From: CAZBMJ01 sp964493205
Lineage (GTDB): Bacteria > Myxococcota > UBA727 > JABDBI01
Assembly (NCBI GenBank): GCA_964493205.1
Contig: CAZBMJ010000001.1
Span: forward strand, 139,337-203,336
Length of the DNA stretch: 64,000 nucleotides
Direction: 5' to 3'
A program made the position numbers and the translations under genes. Of the stretch, positions 1 to 8,105 are shown piece by piece. Numbering within the stretch: the stretch's first letter is position 1; the number at the start of each line of letters is the position of its first letter. The notes beneath the pieces are model-generated. The model was not told where the DNA came from. It made no database searches and worked only from the letters and a program-made list of their open reading frames with translations.

Positions 1-2
1 TA

Positions 3-110
3 GTACATAAGCAAGCGAATAATGAGCAAATGTTAGGAAAAATTCAAGATAAAATCTCAGAAAACTTTGGCATCACTCACTTAACTATTCAAATAGAGAC
101 TGGTGTTTAA
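3..110 (+). CDS. C-terminal fragment of a cation diffusion facilitator (CDF) metal transporter (partial)
   Basis: The frame is open from the left edge and ends with TAA at 108-110. The visible 35 residues end in GITHLTIQIETGV, which matches the end of the cytoplasmic C-terminal domain of CDF zinc/cadmium/iron efflux proteins (ZitB/CzcD type), where an H-xTIQ-E strand closes the ferredoxin-like fold. The transmembrane part lies outside the window, so the metal cannot be judged. The family call rests on this short motif only. Confidence 0.6.
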   Translation, partial: VHKQANNEQMLGKIQDKISENFGITHLTIQIETGV

Positions 111-151
111 TACATGTTGTGATGTAAAAAAGCACCAAAAATAGATAAACC

Positions 152-190
152 TCCGTTCGCGGTGAGGAAGCGTTTTAACGCCGTTTCGAA
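152..190. repeat. REP-like palindromic repeat between the CDF gene and the first lipoprotein gene
   Basis: A locally GC-rich strip in AT-rich surroundings. It contains a perfect hairpin, GCGTT-TT-AACGC at 170-181, flanked by TTCGCGG and CGTTTCGAA. It abuts the stop codon of the minus-strand lipoprotein at 191 and sits between two converging genes. Its composition resembles dispersed intergenic palindromes common in proteobacterial genomes. I see no second copy of this exact unit in the window. Confidence 0.45.
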
Positions 191-2413
191 TTAAGCTCTT
201 TCAGATTTCTTTTTGAATTCCTCAAGCTTGTCCTTATCACCTAAATATTTTTCTAAAAATGGTAGTACCGCTAGTATGTTAGCCTTATTTTGCAAAAGAG
301 TATTTGAATTATCTGCCAAATACGTAGCCATATCTTTAAGGCCTTGTTCATTTAAAAATACCGCGATTTTTTCGATGTCGGTTTGAGTATCAGAACTATT
401 TGAAATAATGTTTTTAAGCTTATCACTAAAACCCTCAGCAGTTATCTTAAACATTGTTCTCATCTCTTCCATTTTTTTACCATCAAATTCATGAGAAGAT
501 AAATAGGCTGAAACTTTGTCAAGGTTTCCAAGCCTGTGATATTTGAAAATTTTCAATAACCTATCTTGCCACTCTTCATCATTAAAGTTCTTTTTATAGG
601 CTTCAATAAGGCCTGGATTTTTATCCCAATCAACGTATTCTAGTAAAGAGAACTTATCACCAAAATTAGTTAATTTAAAATCATCACCGATAATAAATTC
701 TTTTTTTAAACCAATAGTTTCTGCGTTATTTAATAAATCTACTACGTTATTATTTTCTTTAGCTATGTTAATAAGTCTTTCCCGTTCTTGTTTATTTGTT
801 AATAAGTTTTTAAGACCACCTAATATTTTATCATTTACTTTATTTTCATAAGCGTATTTAAGAATATAATTTTTATAGAAATATCCATTTCTGTTATAAA
901 TATTTGATAAATCCTCATTTTTTTCAATTTTAAAGCTATTAAGCATTTTCTGAGCAAGCTTTTCCTGAGTATTTTTTGCTTTACTAACAATATAATCATC
1001 CACCATTTTTACTAAATAATTTCTATTATCTTCGTTATTTAAGGTATCTTCATCTAAAATACCGCTTCCTTTTACTAAATTATCATATTGTTGAGCCTCT
1101 TCCTCATCATCAAATACGATGTGAGGCAGCTCGATATCATAATCTATAAACTTGCGAATGAGTTCTTTGTTGCCTACCTCAATACTTTTAGCAAACGCCA
1201 TTTGAGAGGATACTTCAGAGGGATTATTCTTTGATGATAAAATACTATCAATTATTGTTATTAAATTATTATCGTCAAGATTGGTGATGCTATTTTTTAA
1301 TTTTTCAAGAAGCTTAGTATTTTCATCGTTAGTAGCAGAGGCTATTTGTTTTATTAAGCTATCTGTTTGAATATCACTCAAATTTTCAAATTTTTCATCA
1401 TAAATAGATATACTAGCGTTAAGTATATCTTCAGCTTCTTGATCAGTTAATCCTTTTGCGGTCAAAGCCTTTTTTAAGGGTTCTTTAAAATTGTTTTTGC
1501 TGCTTCCGCTTAAGTTCATATAATTTTTAATAATTTCATTGCTAGATTTTTTGCTAAATCCTTTAGCTATTTCTGTTAAATCACTCAGACTAGTATTCTT
1601 ATCTGATAACATATTGTTAATGTCAGCTTTTGTTGAATAATCAAAAGTTCCAGCATTAAGATTTTTAATAGTGTTTAAATTTTTTACTTTTTGTTCAAGA
1701 TCTTGGATGGTCTGCTCAAAGGTCTTTTTTTCTCTTTCAAGCTTAGTAACTTGGTTATTTAAAGTACTTTTTTCAAGCTCAAGAGTGTTATACTTTTGCG
1801 TTAGCTTTTTTTTCTCTTCTTTAAGCTTGATAACTTTTGTATTTAAAGTATTTTTTTCTGTTGTAAGCAGGCTAGCTTTGTTGATACTATCCTTACTTTG
1901 ATTTTCAACACTTTTAAGTTTCTGTTCATTTTCTTGTAGTTTCTTTTTGGTATTTTCTAATTCTGTTTTCGTTGTTTGTAATTGATTTGTAAGCTCTCTT
2001 TGTTCTTTTTCTTTTTTTCCTAACTCCTCTCTTATAGGAGCCAAATTTTCGTTTAGAGTTTTAGAGGCTTGTTCTCTATCAGTTTTGTTCTCATTCCATG
2101 AAGTATTCAGTCTAGTTCTAAAATCTTCTACTTCATCATTTTTGGTTTTTAAGTCGCTTTGTAGTTTAGAGACCTGGTTATTAAGATTATTTACTTGCTG
2201 GCTATTGTTTCCAGAATTATTATTTTGTAACAATAGATCATATTTGTATTTTAAATCATCTTTTTGTTTTTTTTCGTCTTCAGCAGCCTTTTTATATTTT
2301 TCTACATCTGCACTATTGCCTGACTTGGTAACATTGGGTGGGCCAAAACAGCCTGTGTTGAGTAACATCATGAAAAATAAGGCAATCACCAAAATAAAAT
2401 ATTTTTTTATCAT
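191..2413 (-). CDS. Coiled-coil lipoprotein, paralogue A (unknown function)
   Basis: A 740-aa protein beginning MIKKYFILV. The ATG at 2413 is preferred to the upstream TTG at 2425 because the neighbouring paralogue starts with the same MIKKYF and both have a GGA(A) ribosome site upstream. The N-terminus is a lipoprotein-type signal ending LLNTGC, so the mature protein is probably membrane-anchored outside the cytoplasm; -3 Asn is not the classical lipobox residue. Residues ~35-250 are a long, highly charged, Leu-rich coiled coil. The rest is helical. Residues ~535-735 (from LLNNAETIGLKKE to FLEKYLGDKDKLEEF) match closely a stretch of the upstream protein at 2471-5506. No enzymatic motif is visible. 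A structural or host-interaction protein is possible but this is inference. Confidence 0.8.
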   Translation of the reverse strand: MIKKYFILVIALFFMMLLNTGCFGPPNVTKSGNSADVEKYKKAAEDEKKQKDDLKYKYDLLLQNNNSGNNSQQVNNLNNQVSKLQSDLKTKNDEVEDFRTRLNTSWNENKTDREQASKTLNENLAPIREELGKKEKEQRELTNQLQTTKTELENTKKKLQENEQKLKSVENQSKDSINKASLLTTEKNTLNTKVIKLKEEKKKLTQKYNTLELEKSTLNNQVTKLEREKKTFEQTIQDLEQKVKNLNTIKNLNAGTFDYSTKADINNMLSDKNTSLSDLTEIAKGFSKKSSNEIIKNYMNLSGSSKNNFKEPLKKALTAKGLTDQEAEDILNASISIYDEKFENLSDIQTDSLIKQIASATNDENTKLLEKLKNSITNLDDNNLITIIDSILSSKNNPSEVSSQMAFAKSIEVGNKELIRKFIDYDIELPHIVFDDEEEAQQYDNLVKGSGILDEDTLNNEDNRNYLVKMVDDYIVSKAKNTQEKLAQKMLNSFKIEKNEDLSNIYNRNGYFYKNYILKYAYENKVNDKILGGLKNLLTNKQERERLINIAKENNNVVDLLNNAETIGLKKEFIIGDDFKLTNFGDKFSLLEYVDWDKNPGLIEAYKKNFNDEEWQDRLLKIFKYHRLGNLDKVSAYLSSHEFDGKKMEEMRTMFKITAEGFSDKLKNIISNSSDTQTDIEKIAVFLNEQGLKDMATYLADNSNTLLQNKANILAVLPFLEKYLGDKDKLEEFKKKSERA

Positions 2414-2470
2414 ATAAAATTCCAAATTAATTAATCTGCTATAAATATTTAACGATTAAAAATCTCTCCA

Positions 2471-5400
2471 TCAATACACTAACTTTTGTTTTTGCTCATC
2501 AGTTAATAAACCTGAATTTTTATATAAATCAATAATACCTTTATAAACATCTGTATTTTTATGTTTTTCTAGCTTATTCACTAAATCATCAAGTTTGCTC
2601 TTATCTTTTAAGTGTTTTTCTAAAAATAAAAGCAGTTCTTTTGTAGAGTAAGTGTTAAAAAAATCTACCAATTTATAGTTAAACTCATTACTAACTACAT
2701 ATTCAGCCATGTTGGTAAAGTCTTGTTCTGTTTTTAAAAATACTGCTATTTGCCTCAGAACGCTTATTTTTTTATTACCTGTATCATCTTCTTCATCTTT
2801 GATATCTTTTAAAAGTTTTTTATATGACTCATCAAAGCCACCTCGTAGCTCTTCTGTAATACCAAGTAATTCTTGTTTTTCTATTATTTTATCTGCTTTA
2901 AATTCATGATAATATAAACCAAATCCTGTAATATCCGTAGGATCTAAGGATAGTAAATATCTTTTCCACTCTTCATTAGTAAAATTGCTTCTATAAGCGT
3001 TTATAATTTCTTTATCTTTCCTCTGAGCTGAAATAAGAGGAAATTTCTTAAGATCTAAGCCTATAGTTTTAGCATTTTTGAATAAATCTATGGCTTTATC
3101 TTTATCTTCATATATGTTTTTTATTACCTCAATATTGTTTTCATCTTTTAGTAATTCTTTAAGTGTTTCTAAATGTTCGTTTTTATCTTTATTTATATAA
3201 AGATAATTCATTATATAATCTTGATGTAAAATATTATCTTTATTAAGATAGTAAGCTTCAAGAAGAGTTTCTTTTTTAATTTCTATTGATTCAAAAAGTG
3301 TCCTAATTAGTGAATGTAGGGTATATTTATTTCCATTAAATATTTTTATTATATTTTTTAATAGAATGAGCTTATCTGGGTTTTTTGTGTCTTCTTTCAA
3401 AATATTACTTTTTTCAACGAGCTTATCTAAATCCACACCTTGTGTAGGCACATTCTGCTTTAAAAATTTATCAATTAATTGTTTTTGAATATCAACGTTA
3501 TCAAATTTTTCATTCACAATTTTTTTAAATACAGCTGATGCTGAGTCAATTTTTGATTCTAAAAGCTTATCAATAACTTCAACCAAATTATTATTAAGAA
3601 TACTAAGATTGTCAGTTAATACAGCAAAAAAATTATTTTTTTCTTCTTCATTCGCCGTGCTTATCTGTCTTAGTAACTCATTTTTATTCTCATCACTAAG
3701 ATTGACAAAAACTTGGCTAGCTTTATAGCCACTCTGATAAATAGAGATATCTCCAAGTTTATTTTTAAAGTCATTAAGCTTATTTTCATCCTTTAAATAT
3801 TTTTCTAAGAAAGGGATCGTTTTTTTAAGCTCTCCTTTAATATATGAAATGAATTGTTTATCCATGTGATTTTGAAAAATTTTTTCTAAATTATCAACCA
3901 AATATAAGGCCATATCTTTAAGACCCTGTTCATTTAAGAATAAAGCTGCTTTTTTGATAGTTAGTTCAATATTACTAATATCATTAGTTAATATAATATT
4001 TTTAAACTTGTCAGTAAGACCACCTAGAGGAGCTGTAATTTTAAATCTGTTTCTTAAATCAGTTATTTCCCTAGCCCCAAAGTTGTGATTAGAAATGCTC
4101 TTTGAAACTTTATCAAGACCGTGAAGTCTTGTATACCTGAAAGTTTTAAATAATCTGTCTTGCCATTCATCATCAGTAAACTTATTTTTATAAGCTTCTA
4201 TGATACTTGGATTGCTTTGCCAATCAGCATACTCTAGTAAAGAAAAATTATCATTTTTAAAATCACTTAACTCAAAATCATCACTTACGATCACTTCTTT
4301 TTTTATACCAAGTGCATCAGCATTATTTAGTAATTCTACCACTTTGTTACTACCCTTAGCGCGAGTAATAAAATTCATTTGTTCAGTGGGGTTTGCTTCC
4401 ATCAATTTTTTTACAGCTGGCATGAGCTTAGGATCACTAAATAGTTTATCTTTTTGATTATTTAGATCAACTACTTTATAAAATACATCCAGCGTTTCTT
4501 TATTAGTAAGATTATTCTTTTCTATTTGACTAACAAGCTTATTTTGAAATGCTAATTTTTCTTCTGCACTAGCATTTTCTAACTGAAGAATTAGTTGATC
4601 TTTTGCTTCACTATCTATGGCTTGTATGTTTTTATCATGGATAGTTATTTTAGGATTAAGAATATTATTAACTCCATAATCAGTATATTTTTCTTTCAAT
4701 TGTTTTTTTACAGCTTCTTTAACTTTTTCTGGAGCTTTGCTAGTAAGAAGAAACTTACGTATATTATTGGGATTTTTACTAACAATAGTTTTGGCAATTT
4801 CTTCTGTTGCCTTATCATCAAGGTTAGCCTTGCTTAAATCTGGCGCTTTTGTTGGATCTGTTAAATCTTTTATGGTGGCAATACTTTTAAGGTTAGCAAT
4901 TTCGGCGGTTAATCTGGCGATTTCATTGTCTTTTGTAGAAGTAAGGTTTACTAACTCTTTTTCTTTAGTTTCTATGCTTTTTTGTAGGTTTCCTTTTTCC
5001 TGGTTAAGAGTATTTATTTGGCTTTCTAGGGTCGAAATTTTTTGATCTTTGGTGCTAGAATCGTTATTATTTTTACTGTTTTCCAACTGGGACTTTAACC
5101 TGGCTATTTCGATATTTAAATTTTTTTCCTTATTTTTCAGAAGGTTTAATTCATTATTTAGATCTTTTATTTCTATACTAGGATTATTGCTTCTAGCATT
5201 ATCAAGCTGAGTTGTTAGGGTGTTTATTTGATGATTTAAATTATTTTGAGTGGTTTTAAAATTAGTTATATCATTTTCTAAATTGGATATTTTCTGGTCT
5301 TTACTACTAGAATCACCGTTATTTTTAGCAAAAAGTAGATCATTTTCGGCTTTTATTCTTTTATTTTTTTCTTCATGAGCTTCGTCTTGATATTTTTTCT

Positions 5401-5506
5401 TTTCTTGTTCTAACTTACTATTAGCGGCAGATTGACCACCAAAGCAACCGTTAAGTAAGGATATGAAAAATAAAGCAATTGTGTAAATAAAATATTTTTT
5501 TATCAT
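2471..5506 (-). CDS. Coiled-coil lipoprotein, paralogue B with internally duplicated C-terminal module (unknown function)
   Basis: A 1011-aa protein with lipoprotein signal ending LLNGC (Leu at -3, Gly at -1) and a coiled coil over residues ~30-210 containing a repeated DQKIS(N/T)LE heptad block. Two related modules follow. Module one spans ~289-587, with LLNNADALGIKKE, DDEWQDRL, LFLNEQGLKDMA and PFLEKYLKDENKLNDF. Module two spans ~588-985, with a diverged copy: LFKNAKTIGLDLK, TNEEWKRYL, VFLKTEQDFTNMA and LFLEKHLKDKSKLDDL. Paralogue A, 57 bp downstream on the same strand, has one module. The sequences just upstream of both start codons are also similar (AATTAATTAATCT and ATATTTAACGATTA on the plus strand), so the duplication included the promoter/RBS region. 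Function unknown. Confidence 0.8.
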   Translation of the reverse strand: MIKKYFIYTIALFFISLLNGCFGGQSAANSKLEQEKKKYQDEAHEEKNKRIKAENDLLFAKNNGDSSSKDQKISNLENDITNFKTTQNNLNHQINTLTTQLDNARSNNPSIEIKDLNNELNLLKNKEKNLNIEIARLKSQLENSKNNNDSSTKDQKISTLESQINTLNQEKGNLQKSIETKEKELVNLTSTKDNEIARLTAEIANLKSIATIKDLTDPTKAPDLSKANLDDKATEEIAKTIVSKNPNNIRKFLLTSKAPEKVKEAVKKQLKEKYTDYGVNNILNPKITIHDKNIQAIDSEAKDQLILQLENASAEEKLAFQNKLVSQIEKNNLTNKETLDVFYKVVDLNNQKDKLFSDPKLMPAVKKLMEANPTEQMNFITRAKGSNKVVELLNNADALGIKKEVIVSDDFELSDFKNDNFSLLEYADWQSNPSIIEAYKNKFTDDEWQDRLFKTFRYTRLHGLDKVSKSISNHNFGAREITDLRNRFKITAPLGGLTDKFKNIILTNDISNIELTIKKAALFLNEQGLKDMALYLVDNLEKIFQNHMDKQFISYIKGELKKTIPFLEKYLKDENKLNDFKNKLGDISIYQSGYKASQVFVNLSDENKNELLRQISTANEEEKNNFFAVLTDNLSILNNNLVEVIDKLLESKIDSASAVFKKIVNEKFDNVDIQKQLIDKFLKQNVPTQGVDLDKLVEKSNILKEDTKNPDKLILLKNIIKIFNGNKYTLHSLIRTLFESIEIKKETLLEAYYLNKDNILHQDYIMNYLYINKDKNEHLETLKELLKDENNIEVIKNIYEDKDKAIDLFKNAKTIGLDLKKFPLISAQRKDKEIINAYRSNFTNEEWKRYLLSLDPTDITGFGLYYHEFKADKIIEKQELLGITEELRGGFDESYKKLLKDIKDEEDDTGNKKISVLRQIAVFLKTEQDFTNMAEYVVSNEFNYKLVDFFNTYSTKELLLFLEKHLKDKSKLDDLVNKLEKHKNTDVYKGIIDLYKNSGLLTDEQKQKLVY

Positions 5507-5574
5507 ATAAAAATTCCGAATTAATTAATCTATTATTAAATATTTAACGATTAGATAGTTGTTACGCAATACAA

Positions 5575-5602
5575 AAATAACCATGCAAAAACATGGCTAT
5601 TT
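5575..5602 (-). terminator. Rho-independent terminator of the small basic protein gene
   Basis: An inverted repeat with 11-bp arms (one mismatch) and a 6-nt loop: AAATAACCATG at 5575-5585 and CATGGCTATTT at 5592-5602. Read on the minus strand the hairpin is followed by TTGT after a T-rich 3' arm. It lies just downstream of the minus-strand gene ending at 5625 and upstream of paralogue B, so it separates those two transcripts. Confidence 0.6.
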
Positions 5603-5624
5603 AACTGATATTAAACAATAAAAT

Positions 5625-5783
5625 TTATTTAGTTTCTTTGGCATCTTTTGCTGGGGTAGTACCAAAAAGTTGTTCTTGAGACTTAGTTGAGCCGGTATTA
5701 GCAAGGTCGTTTTTTCTTTTTCTGCCCATTTTATTGTGTTTTCTTTCTCTAATAGAAGTTGTTTGTGCTGTATTTGAAACCAT
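5625..5783 (-). CDS. Small basic conserved protein (52 aa)
   Basis: Starting at the ATG at 5783 gives MVSNTAQTTSIRERKHNK and a Lys/Arg-rich core (KMGRKRKND) ending with a SQEQLFG segment. This ATG has a GGAG ribosome site 7 nt upstream. The two earlier in-frame starts (5795, 5825) lack one, and the 5795 ATG overlaps the Shine-Dalgarno itself. From memory, short proteins of the pattern NTAQ-xx-IRxRK...G-T-SxxxLFG are widespread in delta-proteobacteria-like genomes, with no known function; a nucleic-acid or ribosome partner is plausible from the charge. It has its own terminator and is divergent from rlmB. Confidence 0.65.
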   Translation of the reverse strand: MVSNTAQTTSIRERKHNKMGRKRKNDLANTGSTKSQEQLFGTTPAKDAKETK

Positions 5784-5873
5784 TTTTTTCTCCATGTATT
5801 TTAAGAATTTTACTAATGCCAGCAAATTAGGGTTATTGCAAGAGGCGATTAAATAAGTTTATAAGCGCTTATT

Positions 5874-6599
5874 ATGAAAGTTAAACCTAAAGATTTTAAG
5901 CAGTATTTTGTTTATGGCATGCACACCGTTACGGCAGTATTAAAGTATCAGCCCTTTAGAGCCAAAAAGCTATTTGTTGCGCGCAAAAAAGATGCGCAAG
6001 ATTTGATTTTTTTAGCTAAACAAAATGGTGTTGATTGTGAAGAACTTGAACGTCATGTTTTGGAACATAGATTTTCAGTAGAATCAGATGCCCAAGGTAT
6101 TGTTTTAGTGTGCAGTTCTTTTGATTATTTGGGGTTAGAAGATGTTTTAGTTACTAATCCTAATAAGTTACTTTTGCTCGATTCTTGGCAAGATTCAGTA
6201 AACGTGGGTAGGGCAGCAAGAGCGGCCTTAGCTTTTGGCATAGATGCCATAGTTATGTGCAAAGACCGCAGTGTTGCTATTAATGCTCATGCTGAAAAAG
6301 CCGCAGTAGGGGCACTATCTCAAGTAAAAGTGGTTAGAGTAACTAATTTAGCTTCTGCTATAGAAAAAATTAAAGCACAAAATATGTTTGTTTATGGGGC
6401 TGCAGAAAATGGAGAAGTCTTGTTAAATAAATGCGATTTTGCCAACAAAGTAGCCATTGTAGTAGGCCAAGAAGGTGATGGTTTACGCACACTCACTAAA
6501 AAAAGCTGTGATGTTTTAGTAAGAATTCCTGCACAAAATATTTGCCTTAATGCTGCAGATTCGGCGTTGTTGTTTTTGTATCAACTTTCTATTAGGTAA
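5874..6599 (+). CDS. rlmB: SpoU/TrmH-family RNA 2'-O-methyltransferase (RlmB-like)
   Basis: A 241-aa protein. The N-terminal ~75 residues match the SpoU substrate-binding domain (VYGMHTVTAVL...). The SPOUT catalytic domain carries the three family motifs: motif 1 LDSWQDSVNVGRAARAA with the conserved Asn, motif 2 IVVGQEGDGL, and motif 3 RIPAQNICLNAADSALLFLY. RlmB uses SAM to methylate the ribose of a 23S rRNA guanosine; other SpoU members act on tRNA, so the exact nucleotide is not proven. The start ATG lies directly after a perfect 12-bp palindrome (ATAAGCGCTTAT, 5861-5872) and has no clear Shine-Dalgarno. fabI follows after a REP-like repeat. Confidence 0.8.
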   Translation: MKVKPKDFKQYFVYGMHTVTAVLKYQPFRAKKLFVARKKDAQDLIFLAKQNGVDCEELERHVLEHRFSVESDAQGIVLVCSSFDYLGLEDVLVTNPNKLLLLDSWQDSVNVGRAARAALAFGIDAIVMCKDRSVAINAHAEKAAVGALSQVKVVRVTNLASAIEKIKAQNMFVYGAAENGEVLLNKCDFANKVAIVVGQEGDGLRTLTKKSCDVLVRIPAQNICLNAADSALLFLYQLSIR

Positions 6600-6615
6600 A
6601 AGCGTTCACAAAATA

Positions 6616-6642
6616 GGGCCGGCGCAGGGACCGGCCCCTACA
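6616..6642. repeat. GC-rich REP-like hairpin, copy 1
   Basis: GGGCCGG (6616-6622) and CCGGCCC (6631-6637) form a perfect 7-bp stem around an 8-nt loop, extended by flanking TA/TA and ending CTACA. The same 27-nt unit recurs at 22088-22114 with one base change. It fills most of the gap between rlmB and fabI, only 16 nt before the preferred fabI start. Confidence 0.8.
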
Positions 6643-6658
6643 AAATATGGATATATTT

Positions 6659-7468
6659 ATGATAAATCTTAAAGGCAAAACAGCCTTAGTTACTGGTATT
6701 TCAGATAATGTTGGTTTTGGGTTTCATATCGCTAAAACTTTAGCACAGGCTGGTGCTGATATTATTGTTAGCTGCCATCCACGGCTAGAGTCTATTGTGG
6801 AGCGTTTTTTAGAAAAAGAAAAATATGCTGAAAGTCGCAAATTTAAAAATGGTGGAGAATTTAAAGCTAAATATATAATTCCCTGTGATGCCGGTCTAGA
6901 TTCTTCTGTAAAAGACTTATTTGAAAAATTATCTAAAAATAATGAAAAAATTGATATTTTGGTCCATTCATTGGCTTTCTCACCAGAAATTGACAAAAAA
7001 CACATAGACGTTTCAAGGGAAGGCTACTTAACTGCCGTAAGCATAAGCGCTTATTCTTTAATATCTTTATGCAAAAATTTACTCCCTCTAATGGCTAATA
7101 GGCAAGCATCTGTTATGGCTTTATCGTATTTGGCTGCTGAACGGGCAGTGCCATTTTATGGTGGCGGGATGGCTTCTGCAAAAGCTGCGCTAGAATCCGA
7201 TGTTCGAATGTTATCTTGGAGTTTAGGTGAACTTGGTCATAGGATAAATACCATAAGTCCAGGTCCTTATGCTAGTCGTGCTGCTAAATCAATTGGTGAT
7301 ATTGATGAAATGATTGCTAGGGTAGAAAAAAAATCTCCATTAAAAAGAGCAATTACAGCTCAAGATGTTGCTAATACAGCTTTATTTTTAGCTTCAGATT
7401 TATCTTTAGCTATAACAGGTGAAGTAATTCACGTAGATGCTGGATTTCATGCAATGGCATTAGCTTAG
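6659..7468 (+). CDS. fabI: Enoyl-ACP reductase (NADH), plant/chlamydia-type FabI
   Basis: A 269-aa short-chain dehydrogenase fold protein. Start chosen at the second ATG (MINLKGKTALVTG), which aligns with family N-termini; an in-frame ATG at 6647 would add four residues. The cofactor loop is TGISDNVGFGFHIA. A long insertion after strand 2 (FLEKEKYAESRKFKNGG), the segment ILVHSLAFSPEIDKKH, and the catalytic block SYLAAERAVPFYGGGMASAKAAL (Tyr, Tyr, then Lys after seven residues) are features of the chloroplast/chlamydial subtype rather than the E. coli subtype. It reduces trans-2-enoyl-ACP in the last step of each fatty-acid elongation cycle. No strong ribosome site is visible. Confidence 0.88.
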   Translation: MINLKGKTALVTGISDNVGFGFHIAKTLAQAGADIIVSCHPRLESIVERFLEKEKYAESRKFKNGGEFKAKYIIPCDAGLDSSVKDLFEKLSKNNEKIDILVHSLAFSPEIDKKHIDVSREGYLTAVSISAYSLISLCKNLLPLMANRQASVMALSYLAAERAVPFYGGGMASAKAALESDVRMLSWSLGELGHRINTISPGPYASRAAKSIGDIDEMIARVEKKSPLKRAITAQDVANTALFLASDLSLAITGEVIHVDAGFHAMALA

Positions 7469-7641
7469 TTAAAGTTTGCAAAGCGGGATTGATAAAATAA
7501 AACTATTAGTTTAGGAATAAGTTAAGCAGTATTCATGAAGCACTTGATAACTTACTTGAGGCAACTTACTTAAGACCCCTTCACGCATGTTTTTATAGTA
7601 GTTTTGTGAATCTAGTATTGCATGGATGGAGATGCTTTTGT

Positions 7642-8031
7642 ATGGAACAAGAAAATAAATTATATGTTGGTAACTTTCCTTTTTCTTGGAAAGAAGAAGA
7701 TTTGGAAAATGCTTTTAGTGAATTTAGAGATAATATCGTTGATATAAAAATTATTTATGATCAATATTCTAAACGTTCTAAAGGTTTTGCTTTCGTAACT
7801 TTTGATGATAGCGAAACAGCTAAAAGAGCTTTATCTAAATCACAAACAACAGCTGGCGATCGCACTCTAGTGGTTTCTATAGCTCGTCCACCAGCACCAA
7901 GAGGTTCTTTTGAAAGAAATGACCGTGGTCCAAGAAATGGTGGCGGCGGAGCAGGTGGTCGTTCAGATCGTGGTCCAAGAAATGGCGGCGGTGGCGGCTA
8001 TGGCAGAAGCAGAAATGATTTTGATGATTAA
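7642..8031 (+). CDS. RRM-type RNA-binding protein with Gly/Arg-rich tail
   Basis: A 129-aa protein from the ATG at 7642 (MEQENKLYVGN), chosen over an in-frame GTG at 7606; GGAG lies 12 nt upstream. One RRM domain is complete: RNP2 LYVGNF and RNP1 KGFAFVTF, about residues 6-85. The C-terminal 40 residues are Gly/Arg-rich with a repeated DRGPRNGGGG block, as in cyanobacterial Rbp and other single-RRM bacterial proteins that bind mRNA, often cold-induced. Monocistronic, followed by a strong terminator. Confidence 0.85.
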   Translation: MEQENKLYVGNFPFSWKEEDLENAFSEFRDNIVDIKIIYDQYSKRSKGFAFVTFDDSETAKRALSKSQTTAGDRTLVVSIARPPAPRGSFERNDRGPRNGGGGAGGRSDRGPRNGGGGGYGRSRNDFDD

Positions 8032-8057
8032 ATATTAATTTAAAAAATTGTTACAAG

Positions 8058-8086
8058 GCCCCAAAGACTTTTTGGGGCTTTTTTTA
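8058..8086 (+). terminator. Rho-independent terminator after the RRM gene
   Basis: GCCCCAAA (8058-8065) pairs perfectly with TTTGGGGC (8071-8078) around a 5-nt loop, followed directly by eight T residues. It lies between the RRM gene and the converging Lon-like gene. Confidence 0.9.
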
Positions 8087-8105
8087 TTGCAGATTATTTA
8101 ATATT

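Noticed and set aside
7525..7575. Repeated AACTTACTT before the RRM gene as a regulatory array
   Set aside because: Only two short copies in AT-rich DNA; no clear promoter alignment.
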